This document shows, piece after piece, positions 1 through 9,295 of a stretch of 64,000 nucleotides of DNA. The notes below the pieces were generated by a model that saw only the letters and a list, made by a program, of their open reading frames with translations, did not search any database and was not told where the DNA came from. Origin of the DNA: Babesia bovis T2Bo (Eukaryota; Apicomplexa; Aconoidasida; Piroplasmida; Babesiidae); the NCBI RefSeq assembly GCF_000165395.2, contig NC_010575.1, positions 977,001 through 1,041,000 on the forward strand, read 5' to 3'. The translations under genes and the position numbers were made by a program. Every line of letters starts with the position of its first letter. The stretch's first letter is position 1.

Positions 1-708
1 AACTTTGGCTCCCGCATTCAATGCATTCATGGCCAGAACGCACATTGGCCCGGTACCAATTTCCAAGACCTTTTTATTAGAACAGTAATGCCTAGGTTTT
101 GATAACTTTTTTGTATAGTTGTGATTTTGTGGAGCGATGAGCGCCTGATTGCAATGTAGCTTGTTGTAACCTTCTTGAATCTGCTCTTTTACCGAATCGG
201 GATGTTCTATATGACAACACGGTACGTCATCAGAATCCTCATGTCCTGACCAGAAAATGGCTGCACGATAGTAATGTACCCGATCAACATCGGCCACCAT
301 GGCTTCATGGTTAGAGAGCTCAAATTGATTACATATAGAGAGTGTCGTTGGGATTCCATCACATACATCAGTTCTGCTCGCAACGTGGGTATTGAGGAAT
401 TTGTCAATCTTATCCTTGAGAGTTAGTGATGAGCTCCAACGTGGCCGCCTGCGATCAAGAAATGGCGACTCTTCTCCTCCTCCTTTTTTGTAATTATACA
501 GTTTACGACATACAGCGGGACCATTCCTAATCTGTGAAGAAGGTGTGTGTGTAGCAGATCTTGAAGAATCCGTTGTACTTTCACCCAAACTTCTCCGCTT
601 TTTTTGTGAGAAAATATAATCATCCCCGAAAAAGTGATCAACATTATGACAATCCAAATTTTCAAGATCTATGATTACTTCATCACCTAGCAGATTGTCC
701 ATTTCCAT
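1..708 (-). CDS. PRMT-like SAM-dependent methyltransferase, C-terminus cut by window edge
   Basis: One open frame runs from an ATG at 708 to the window edge, giving about 236 residues without a stop. The first 130 residues are hydrophilic and unrecognised. Near residue 150 the frame reads HEAMVADVDRVHYYRAAIF, which resembles the segment of protein arginine methyltransferases just before the fold (H-x-x-M-x-x-D-x-x-R-x-x-x-Y). It is followed by a Rossmann motif I, VLEIGTGPMCVLAMNALNAG, which would bind S-adenosylmethionine. Family knowledge suggests arginine methylation of protein substrates, but the double-E loop and THW motif would lie outside the window. The motif I has PMC where most PRMTs have TG(I/L)L. 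An upstream stop at 733-735 in frame supports the start. It could be another class I methyltransferase. Confidence 0.6.
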   Translation of the reverse strand, partial: MEMDNLLGDEVIIDLENLDCHNVDHFFGDDYIFSQKKRRSLGESTTDSSRSATHTPSSQIRNGPAVCRKLYNYKKGGGEESPFLDRRRPRWSSSLTLKDKIDKFLNTHVASRTDVCDGIPTTLSICNQFELSNHEAMVADVDRVHYYRAAIFWSGHEDSDDVPCCHIEHPDSVKEQIQEGYNKLHCNQALIAPQNHNYTKKLSKPRHYCSNKKVLEIGTGPMCVLAMNALNAGAKV

Positions 709-979
709 TTCAACCTGTTTAGGAATGGACAATTATCACTTCTTCATTTGATGTTGTTACATGTTTCATGCAAAACTCCATTTAAACGTTTATCGTGACC
801 TTCTTAGCAATTAACTCCCGTTTCATTATAAGAATCATTTTTATTAGATGCATAGAATACTTTTTACGTACGTACTAGTGTAGATTCGGCACCATACAGC
901 GAAGTCAAATGCACGATAAGGCGTTCATCTCTTTGGCATGCCATTAAGTGGCGCTTGACTGACTTTATAACTGCTCATA

Positions 980-3136
980 TTAATCTCTAAAATCTTTGAA
1001 AAATTGCAAGTGGTCCATTAACCAGCATAGACACGATGCTTCTGTAGCCTTGTGGTGATTGTATAATTCTTTGCGTATGTCATTATTAGATTTCCTTTCA
1101 CTTTTGCCAACCATCTCTTTAGAGAATCTATTGCCAACATTATAAAAAGTATACGATGCTAAGGCTTCAATACATTTGAGAAATTCGGGAAACCCCTTAA
1201 CTGAGTATTGTGTGTGATTTCTAAGGAATGAATTTTTAACGGCATCCTTTACATCCTGGAATCTATGCTTAACGATCGATCTAACGCTGTTGTTTTGCTT
1301 CATTATTCCATTTTTAATTGGCGTCAATAACCCGTTATGTTTAAAGAAACGTATCAAGTCGTCACATTCTATATCGTCTTGTTGATACTTCTTTCTATAT
1401 TCTGTATACAGCGCTGTAACTTCACCTATTTCGGGTGGTATTCTAATTTTTAATTCAATCCACTTCGTCATTTCATTTGTGGATGGGTATCCGCATCGCA
1501 TTCTATGTACTAACTTCAAACACTCTTCCACCAATGTCACTTTAATGTGATAATCCACAAAATCTGTCTTCGTGGAATCATTTGTTGTGTACATATATTG
1601 TAAGCTCGGGTTTGCGTTTACCTCCAAGAGCCACATCTTGCCACATTCATCCAGTAGCATATCCAGTCCCATGATTTGGAAGCTATAGGCGTCCGTAACA
1701 TCCGCATTGATTTGTATGATGGGATATATAATTGATATGGCAGCTTCACTCAATGATGTTATTTGTTTCCATATCTTCTTTGTATCGACGCCGTGGGTAC
1801 TTTTTAGCGTTTCAAGAACAGAGTGCAATGTCCTTTTGTTGCCTACGCTGTCCCCAGCATATTTGCTTCTCCTAAATTGGCTATTATGCCTATTAATCGA
1901 ATAATTGGTTAAATGTACGTAAGGGTCGTGACAATTTTCTTTATCGGGACGTTGATATGGTTGTGTACATTTTCGTGCAATTCCCAGTGTAGACAGCAGG
2001 GCTCGGAATCCCCCTCCAATATTAGTGATGAGTACATATATTCGAAAATCGAATTTACAGCCTTCTAGCAGCATTGGCCTATCGATATAAACCTGGCAAA
2101 CATAATTACTTCCATGGGCAACAGCCTGTGGTATCTGTTCTGGATTCGTAATGACTTTTATACCACTACCCATTGATCCCGCTGACGGCTTAAGAATCAT
2201 GGGTATGTCTGACTTTAACATTCGTGTAACGCTTTCATATCCGCGTGGGAATACATATGTTTTAGGGCAGTTTGCTGGACTATATAGATATGGATCATCT
2301 TTTGTGTACTTCTCATAAATATGTGTCAGGCAAGCGAATAATGTCTTTCTAGCACCACCTTGGATATCTGGGAATCTGTTTAGTGATACTTTATTGTACG
2401 TGATTCCAAATAGGGATTTACAATGTTCCTTGATTGTGGCTTCAGTGAGGCAGTTAGCAAACCAGAAAATATCACCACTTATATTTGACTCACATACGTC
2501 CCACCTCAACCGTTTAGCAGCTTCCTTAATAAGTGGGACATCTAATTTGGCATGGGCAATGTTTAATACAGGTCGTTTAGACAACGTGCTATATGTCGAT
2601 GGAGTTGTTATCATAATATCGAATTCATGATCATCCAGGTAGGGTCCATCCGAATCAGAATGGGATACTTCTAATGTATCACATGTCTTTAGTCTATGTA
2701 AATCTGAAGGTGCATGTTTTAGTTTTGTGCATTTCTCATCTTGTAGTGATTTGGTGGCATGCTTATTTAGTCGCAAAGCTTCTATTTCCTGCAGTCGTGT
2801 AGTTAACAGGCTACTCAGATTTGATGTTGCATTTTTATCATCGTTTCGTTGGTCTATATTATTGGGCTTAATCCTGTTTACGCTAGATGCATTTCCTTCT
2901 ATCAGATCTATAATGTCGTTTATAATGCGCAGAACGCGTGAATCTTGTGAACAAGTTAAGGTTTTAGGCCTATTTGTCCATGATTTAGCGGACCTGTGTT
3001 CTGTTGGTACTATATTTAGGGATTTCTCTGATGTCAGCGTATCTCTTCGTGATTTAATTTTGGCATGATTAATTGCTGGATATAAATGCAGAGGCCAAGT
3101 AGGTGACCTCTTGATTTCCGTGCCTCTTGAATTCAT
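980..3136 (-). CDS. tubulin-tyrosine ligase-like (TTLL) amino-acid ligase
   Basis: Single-exon protein of 718 aa. The ATP-grasp core of the TTL family is clear: an ATP-binding segment LKPSAGSMGSGIKVI, the CQVYIDRPMLLEGCKFDFR block with the R-x-Y that follows, YVHLTNYSIN, and the metal-binding end LLEVNANPSL. The first ~200 residues are basic and unrecognised; the core spans roughly residues 200-520. TTLL enzymes add glutamate, glycine or tyrosine to tubulin tails; the KFDFR-type signature with LTNYS is most like polyglutamylases, but I cannot separate the activities by eye. A beta-tubulin gene is present in the same window at 56-58 kb. The gene is divergent from farnesyltransferase beta and shares a 473-nt intergenic promoter region with it. 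Confidence 0.9.
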   Translation of the reverse strand: MNSRGTEIKRSPTWPLHLYPAINHAKIKSRRDTLTSEKSLNIVPTEHRSAKSWTNRPKTLTCSQDSRVLRIINDIIDLIEGNASSVNRIKPNNIDQRNDDKNATSNLSSLLTTRLQEIEALRLNKHATKSLQDEKCTKLKHAPSDLHRLKTCDTLEVSHSDSDGPYLDDHEFDIMITTPSTYSTLSKRPVLNIAHAKLDVPLIKEAAKRLRWDVCESNISGDIFWFANCLTEATIKEHCKSLFGITYNKVSLNRFPDIQGGARKTLFACLTHIYEKYTKDDPYLYSPANCPKTYVFPRGYESVTRMLKSDIPMILKPSAGSMGSGIKVITNPEQIPQAVAHGSNYVCQVYIDRPMLLEGCKFDFRIYVLITNIGGGFRALLSTLGIARKCTQPYQRPDKENCHDPYVHLTNYSINRHNSQFRRSKYAGDSVGNKRTLHSVLETLKSTHGVDTKKIWKQITSLSEAAISIIYPIIQINADVTDAYSFQIMGLDMLLDECGKMWLLEVNANPSLQYMYTTNDSTKTDFVDYHIKVTLVEECLKLVHRMRCGYPSTNEMTKWIELKIRIPPEIGEVTALYTEYRKKYQQDDIECDDLIRFFKHNGLLTPIKNGIMKQNNSVRSIVKHRFQDVKDAVKNSFLRNHTQYSVKGFPEFLKCIEALASYTFYNVGNRFSKEMVGKSERKSNNDIRKELYNHHKATEASCLCWLMDHLQFFKDFRD

Positions 3137-3609
3137 TTTATAGTAAATAGATTAGTTACATATGAGCTATTGCACTGTGTGTGGATGCTTAGTGATGCGA
3201 TGAACCATTGGAATATAGTCGGTACACTAAGGTTTTGCTGATAAATCATCTGTTGCCATCGTGGTAAGCATAGTGTATGTTGAACATAGAGAGAAAATAC
3301 ATAATATTGACATAAATCAATCTATAAACACGTCTAAACTGTTAGGTGGTCGGTCTTAGGAATTGATGCAACAATGCACATACATAAAACAACGAGCAGA
3401 ATGAATCTCAATAGGAGTATAACCCTTTCAATAACAAAATCAGTTTACACATTGCTGATATATGTATTGCTGATGCAATTATATTCCACAAGAATTAATT
3501 TTTGTAATAGAATCTTCAAGTAATTGCCTATACACTTCGAGTTGGGTTTTTGTAAAAATCGCAACACATTAACTTGAGATATGTTATATATAACTGTTAC
3601 TCTATAAGG
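3137..3609. other. divergent intergenic region
   Basis: This stretch lies between the start codons of the TTLL-like gene (minus) and farnesyltransferase beta (plus), so it must hold both promoters. It is T-rich on the plus strand. I see no RNA gene and no convincing element. Confidence 0.6.
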
Positions 3610-5308
3610 ATGACGCTGGAGGTACAAGAACGTATAATTAGACGCATTAAAGGTGCTATAACACGATTAGAAGCGTGCTGCTCCGGTGTAGACAGCCCTG
3701 ATGTCGGTATAGATAATGTAAGTTATTTCATGATCCTTTAGATAATTATTGCAGGATACTGGAGATAGTACTGCAATGTCTACCAATGGTATGTATAACA
3801 GCCAGTTTTTGATATCATCTACAACGACCTATACATAGCTTGATAAATTTTGATGTCTATATGTAGCACTCTTTACAATATTCCATTATTATTTTCTAGG
3901 TACATTTATGTTCAATATTGTTCATTTAAAGCCTTACTTACGTTACTTTTACAATTACACAGACATCCGCGATGGTCTGAGCAGGAGCGCAGGCGATGTA
4001 TTGGCTTGCTATATGGTAAACGTATGCAAGGGCTGTGACTTTGATGAAGCAGATGGTCTTAATGGGAGTACGAATGCATCGATACAAGCTCAGTCATTGG
4101 TGGAACGAGACTGCGTTGCTATATATAGTGCTACGTTGAGTCGTTATTTGAAATTGGAATATCTTGGGGACAATATAGTTGAATCTCCTAAATATGACGG
4201 TGCAGATTGTTTTAGCATATCGATAGGGGATTTATCACGTTGTTTTCCTATACGTAATGCGTTATCCATCTTAAGTGACTTTTGCATATCGGACGGTGTG
4301 CTACGCATTGATTTACGGAAGCATCCTTTTAATTTTCTACGCAGGATTGGCAACATACTTTGCCAAATGTGCCCACTGTCGCGTGATTCTCACATCCATT
4401 ACATCGCAAAGCACCTTACAGTAAGTGGCGCTGCTAAAGTAGTCCAGCTTGACAATTTCACTTGCTCTCAACCATGGGTTGTTTATTGGTCATTACATGG
4501 CTTGAGCATTCTGGGTGCTGACATTTCACTATATAAGGATCGTGCTATACACAGCTTGTTTTCATGCTGGGACAGTGTATCTGGTGGCTTTGGTGGTGGC
4601 CCTGGTCAGATTGGACATTTGGCTACTACATATGCTGCTATATGTTGTTTCAAGATGTTTGGTTGTGTTAATATGTTGGACACAGCGAAGATCCGTAAAT
4701 TTTTGTTCGATATGAAGCAGCCTGATGGTACATTCACTGTACATCGTGGTGGTGAAGTGGACGTTCGTGGTATTTATTGTGCTGTGGCTTCAGCGTTTCT
4801 ACTCGATATATTAGATCCAGAGTTATCGGAGGGCGTTGCAGCTCGTATTGCGATGTGCCAAGGCTATGACGGTGGTATTGGTGGTGAGCCATTTTTGGAA
4901 TCTCATGCAGGCTACGTATACTGCGGCACGGCAGCTCTTAAGCTTTTGAACTCGTTGGACGCCATAGATACTGATCGATTGCTTCAGTGGTGTCGTCAAC
5001 GTCAAACAGCTGAGCTAGGATTTCAGGGTCGCCCTCACAAGTTGGTTGACGTTTGTTACTCCTTTTGGCTATCTGGTACTTTAGCTTTATTAAACGAGCC
5101 AATAAATTCATCTAGTGATCTAAGCCATTTACTTTTGAAGGCTTACATTTTATGTATATCGCAGAACCCTGGTGGTGGTTTTCGTGACAAGCCTACGAAG
5201 CCTGTTGATCTCTATCACACGTGTTATGCGTTATCTGCAATGGAGGTCATATCGCAACCGCCACATCTTTCTCGATTGGATATCGCCTTGAACATTCTAA
5301 AATGTTAA
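3610..5308 (+). CDS. FTB: protein farnesyltransferase beta subunit
   Basis: Three exons: 3610-3717, 3755-3788 and 3900-5308, giving 516 aa; introns are 37 and 111 nt and all joins hold the frame. The protein carries the prenyltransferase alpha/alpha-barrel repeats: GGFGGGPGQIGHLATTYAA, RGIYCAVASAFLL, GYDGGIGGEPFLESHAGYVY and NPGGGFRDKP. Zinc ligands known from rat FTase beta are matched by Asp431 and Cys433 in KLVDVCYSFW and His487 in DLYHTCY. The F-Q-G-R-x-x-K-L-V-D context is typical of the farnesyl rather than geranylgeranyl beta chain. It pairs with an alpha subunit to attach farnesyl diphosphate to CaaX proteins in the cytosol. The N-terminal 60 residues are unusual and not part of the barrel. 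The 3' end faces the EF-hand gene, 103 nt away. Confidence 0.93.
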
Positions 5309-5411
5309 TACATATATATATAGTATGAATAGTTCTAATATATATGAATCCAGATTATGCAATGTTCGTACAATCTTGTATTACATTCTAGACGGTGCTC
5401 ATATTTGTAAT

Positions 5412-7043
5412 CTACGCACGTATGTCCAACATAGTGAGTGGCGCCGTTATGTATGCGTGTTGGAAGAATTCTTGCAATGACAGGTCACCCGATCCATCAG
5501 CATCTATTATCATGAAAGTATCAAGCACTTCATTGTATTTTCCGCTAATTTCTTCTAATGCCTTTCTATATTGTCTCTTTACTACTTTAGCACGCCAATT
5601 GATGAAATCGAGGTCATATTGTACCATAATCTTTCCTTGTTTCTCTAATATTTGCTGTACTTGTTGTTTCAGCTGCTCCGGGTCTACATTATTGACTACA
5701 GTTCCAGCAAATTCGTATAACGACACTTGACCGGTTTTATCCTTGTCTGCTAAAGCAAATTTGCACATTTGAATCAGGTGGAATATTACAGTTTCTGCGA
5801 GTCTTCTCCGTGATAGTGTTGTATCTACATTGACCGCGTTATTTGCGAATAGGTATGAAGTAACCTTGTCTGCGATATTTACACTGTATGCCATGGTGGC
5901 ATAATATTCAGGATGGACCTTAGTTTTGGAAATTCTGTCAAAGAGGTTTGCCAGGTATGCCTTTGATGGCCCGTCTTTTGCAAATTTATCCCAGTAACCA
6001 TCCAATGGTGAGTCTAGGTTCATATTCATACCTTTGATTGATGCGATTTGTGAGAAAGACGCAAGCTTATCGAACATTGTTGTTACCATAACTTGCAAAC
6101 TTGCGATGAATACGCTCCACTGTGCCATTGCCTCATCTTGTGTATCTGCATTAATCGTTGGGTACTGGACGAGATTGTGTTCAAGAGCAAATGCAAACAT
6201 AGATGCTGCCTCTGGGAAAGAGCTAAACAACCTCAACAACGAATCCGTTGATCTTTCGGGACTTGTACTAATATGGGCTGGTAACGCTATTTCCATCACG
6301 TGGGCCATGGGTGCGGCTTTGGCCAGTAGTTCGTCAGAGGTAACGATTTGCAAAAACGCATCGTCCTTCACATACAACTTCATATATTCCAGTACGGGGC
6401 TGACCACATGTTTAAAGTAATTTCCTGACGCGTTGTGGCGTATACGGTTAACGGAGTCATTAGTTATAACGTCACATTGTGATACAACATTTGCAATATC
6501 CATTTCATGATGGCTATCCATATTGGCCAATACAGTATAGACATTTGACCAGGGAGTACTTTCGTCTTCATTAATGTGTTGTATATGGACATTCAACATG
6601 GGACATAGTTTGTCAAGTATTGTTGTGGCAATAACTGGTGAGATCCTGTATACTTCTTTGTCAACGTTCCACTTAGTACATACGTTTATCAGTTCTCTAG
6701 TTGCATATATCAATTTATTTTCCTTTTCAACTTTTACTCCATTTTCTAATTTACTAGTTTTCACTAGCGTTGCAAAGTCTTCTTGGGCATTGGAGAAGAG
6801 TGAAACTGATTCAAAGTCATCCATGTCTATGTGATTATCTCTGATATCATAACAACTCCAGACGCTGTATTTCCAATCATTTGGGAGAAATCTGTTGCAT
6901 AGTTCTGCTTTTAAGCGCTGCGATAATTCAATTCCATCCAGGTTACCTAACCACGTGACGATGAATACTGCGATATACGTGAAAGGCAATGCTGACATGC
7001 ATGTGACAAAAGTCTTGATACTTGATGCAACGTGGAAATCCAT
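5412..7043 (-). CDS. membrane-anchored EF-hand protein
   Basis: Single exon, 543 aa. Residues ~8-32 form a hydrophobic segment (LPFTYIAVFIVTWLG) that looks like a signal peptide or signal anchor. Two EF-hand-like loops are near the C-terminus: DKDKTGQVSLYE at about residue 433 and the canonical DADGSGDLSLQE at about 514. The first lacks some ligand side chains typical of a strong site. The central 380 residues are helical-looking and unrecognised. I infer a calcium-responsive protein of the secretory or inner membrane system, but function is unknown. Start ATG at 7043 is the first in the frame and precedes the hydrophobic stretch. Confidence 0.75.
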   Translation of the reverse strand: MDFHVASSIKTFVTCMSALPFTYIAVFIVTWLGNLDGIELSQRLKAELCNRFLPNDWKYSVWSCYDIRDNHIDMDDFESVSLFSNAQEDFATLVKTSKLENGVKVEKENKLIYATRELINVCTKWNVDKEVYRISPVIATTILDKLCPMLNVHIQHINEDESTPWSNVYTVLANMDSHHEMDIANVVSQCDVITNDSVNRIRHNASGNYFKHVVSPVLEYMKLYVKDDAFLQIVTSDELLAKAAPMAHVMEIALPAHISTSPERSTDSLLRLFSSFPEAASMFAFALEHNLVQYPTINADTQDEAMAQWSVFIASLQVMVTTMFDKLASFSQIASIKGMNMNLDSPLDGYWDKFAKDGPSKAYLANLFDRISKTKVHPEYYATMAYSVNIADKVTSYLFANNAVNVDTTLSRRRLAETVIFHLIQMCKFALADKDKTGQVSLYEFAGTVVNNVDPEQLKQQVQQILEKQGKIMVQYDLDFINWRAKVVKRQYRKALEEISGKYNEVLDTFMIIDADGSGDLSLQEFFQHAYITAPLTMLDIRA

Positions 7044-7780
7044 TATGGCAGATCAATTCCAAATCGATATCATTGGTTAATGGAGTTCTTCGTTTAAATC
7101 ACTTCGAAGGCATTGCCACAGTATTGTGTTCATGCATATAATTTGCGATATGATTTTTGAAAGGGGTAATATTATTTGCTGTACTTTTTGTAACCACGGA
7201 TTACATTACATCCATGGAAGATTATATTCGTTATCATACTGCATTTGATGAAATGGTATTCACTTTTAGTTTAATATCCTCGCCCAAAATTTTATGCTCC
7301 AATTATCGAAAGCATAATAACGTCATTTAGTATTACGGGGTTACAAGTGAGTGCCCGTATGCTTGTTCCTTGTGTGATTCCCAGTGGGAGTAATCGATAT
7401 ATAATGTTTATTACTCTTCTGCATAAATAACAAATAAATAATCCAAATCAGTGGTGTTAATTTGTTACTTGCATGTCAGCATACTTTGTACCTAGCCATA
7501 GCCCGTGAACGCGCGATATTGATCGATGTAACGTAAACACACTTTGGAATCTAGATTATGTTAAATCTATGTTTGTAGTAACATTGTAGAGAACATCGTC
7601 AAAATAATTCATTGTGTTTTAATAGTTATAGCTTAGTGTCTTGTGTGTTACTGTTGATGTTGTTATCCAGTGTACATCTATTCATGATATGCAGTATTTT
7701 CTGTTACGTAAAACTGCAATATGCTTTGAGCGGGGTTCTACGTGTTACAAACTACTGATGTGAAGCTATAGACCGCCAAG
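7044..7780. other. intergenic, divergent promoter region
   Basis: It separates the EF-hand gene (minus) from the PITH gene (plus). No ORF with coding character or RNA gene is visible. The plus strand is T- and G-rich, as elsewhere in the left half. Confidence 0.5.
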
Positions 7781-8374
7781 ATGCATTCCGCCGGCTGCGG
7801 TTGCAAGGCGGAACATGAACTTGGCACATCGTCGATTTGTTTACGTGGTCAGATAAACTTGGAAGCTGTACGTGTTCTCAATAGTGACTCACGTCCAGAG
7901 GAAGGTCGTTTGGTTTTTAAGCCATACGATAACCGGTTATCTGAGGTTGTTCTTCGTAGTGATTCATTATCAGACAACGAGCTTTTATTTATTGTACCTT
8001 TTAGTAATCCTTGTGACATTGCGCATTTCTTGATAGTCAACGAGGGTGATGAGGTGATATCTGTTAAATTGTTTGCTAATCGTCCTCAATTTGACTTTAG
8101 TGACATTGAGGTTGTTACTCCATCTCAGGAGTTGCAAGTCGCTCCTGATTATCACGGTTCATTTTTACACAAGCTTTCTTTATTAAAGTTTAAGGACGTA
8201 TTGAGCTTGGCTATATACATATCTGGTAATTCTAGGGTAGCTATTCGTTACATAGGTCTTCGTGGAAGGTTTCACAAGCTCCAGTCGAATGTAGTTGATG
8301 CAAAATACGAGGTTATTCCTACTTCATCATTTCAAGAGTCGATATCTGAGGTGAAGCATTTGAAATTTGTTTAA
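7781..8374 (+). CDS. PITH-domain protein (PITHD1-like)
   Basis: Single exon, 197 aa, almost entirely one PITH domain (the proteasome-interacting domain of thioredoxin-like proteins, formerly DUF1000). Diagnostic stretches are the N-terminal CGCKAEHE, DLxx-type LLFIVPFSNPCDIAHFLIV, VKLFANRPQFDFSDIE, and the ligand-binding-like LSLAIYISGNSRVAIRYIGLRG. The length matches stand-alone PITHD1 rather than the TXNL1 fusion, and there is no thioredoxin domain. Stand-alone members have been linked to the 26S proteasome. The next gene begins 23 nt downstream on the same strand, so the two may be co-expressed. Confidence 0.88.
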   Translation: MHSAGCGCKAEHELGTSSICLRGQINLEAVRVLNSDSRPEEGRLVFKPYDNRLSEVVLRSDSLSDNELLFIVPFSNPCDIAHFLIVNEGDEVISVKLFANRPQFDFSDIEVVTPSQELQVAPDYHGSFLHKLSLLKFKDVLSLAIYISGNSRVAIRYIGLRGRFHKLQSNVVDAKYEVIPTSSFQESISEVKHLKFV

Positions 8375-8397
8375 GGTGCTTTGGACCTGTTTTGGAT

Positions 8398-9201
8398 ATG
8401 ACGTTGTTTTATAATTATTTGTTGTCAACACTGTTGCTATATATGTCTATCACTTGTTATCCCTTGGTTCATTCATATCGGTTATTGCCAAGGGATTCAT
8501 TTAGCCAGGTTCCCGTTCGGCAGTGGTCGCTTTATGGCAAGAATCGTTACGCTGCTCATGTAAAGCGTTTACGTCGTCAGCGTCATTTTTTTGTTCGCCG
8601 TCGTGAGCAGGATAATTTAAAGGAGCCATTTGAGTTGGAAAATGCTGTTACAGCTCAGCGTATCATGTTATTCACTATTTTTGGTAAACCCTTATCCCAG
8701 GCCTTAGGTGATGGTGGTGTGATACCATTTATAACTGAGGTTAGAGACCGTATTGCTCATGTGCGTGAGTATTACGGCTTAGGTTCAAATCGAAATCAGG
8801 TTGTTGACGATTTATGTTTTAAGGTGGCTAATAATCCTCATAAGCCTCGTGGAATGTTCAGGGGTTGTGTACCTGTTGCTGAGACTTCATTTTACCGTGA
8901 CCCTGAGGTGCTTCCTGAGGAGCGTGCTTTTAACAAGGCTGCTGACTATCATGAGGGCATGCCTCCAATAATTCCTGATTTGGATGACCATGAGCGTGAG
9001 AATCGTTTTTACAGTGGCCTTCAGAGTGAGGTGTTATTCAAGCACCTCCCTAAGGAGTTGGTCAAGGAAATGAGTGCCATGGAGATCGATGCTAAGAGGG
9101 GTATCATTGACCCTGTTAAGTTGAAAAACAAAAGGAGGCGTGATAAGAGTGGTACCAGCCCCTTTAAATTAGGTGACATTCAATTCACCAAGCGCAGTTA
9201 G
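8398..9201 (+). CDS. secretory protein of unknown function, possible apicoplast targeting
   Basis: Single exon, 267 aa from the ATG at 8398. Residues 1-25 (LFYNYLLSTLLLYMSITCYPLV) look like a signal peptide, followed by a strongly basic, serine-containing stretch (residues ~28-70, rich in R, K and H) that would fit an apicoplast transit peptide. The mature part, from about residue 75, has no domain I recognise; it includes FGKPLSQALGDGGVIPFI and HKPRGMFRGCVPVAE. The tail is lysine/arginine-rich. The bipartite leader is an inference from composition only. The 3' end converges on nucleolin. Confidence 0.7.
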   Translation: MTLFYNYLLSTLLLYMSITCYPLVHSYRLLPRDSFSQVPVRQWSLYGKNRYAAHVKRLRRQRHFFVRRREQDNLKEPFELENAVTAQRIMLFTIFGKPLSQALGDGGVIPFITEVRDRIAHVREYYGLGSNRNQVVDDLCFKVANNPHKPRGMFRGCVPVAETSFYRDPEVLPEERAFNKAADYHEGMPPIIPDLDDHERENRFYSGLQSEVLFKHLPKELVKEMSAMEIDAKRGIIDPVKLKNKRRRDKSGTSPFKLGDIQFTKRS

Positions 9202-9295
9202 TGCGGAGTTGCACAGCATGTTAACATATGTAGTTCAATGGACCATTTAAAATTATTAGTTCATTGTTAGCTGGGTCATGTCTGTTGTCTCCAAT

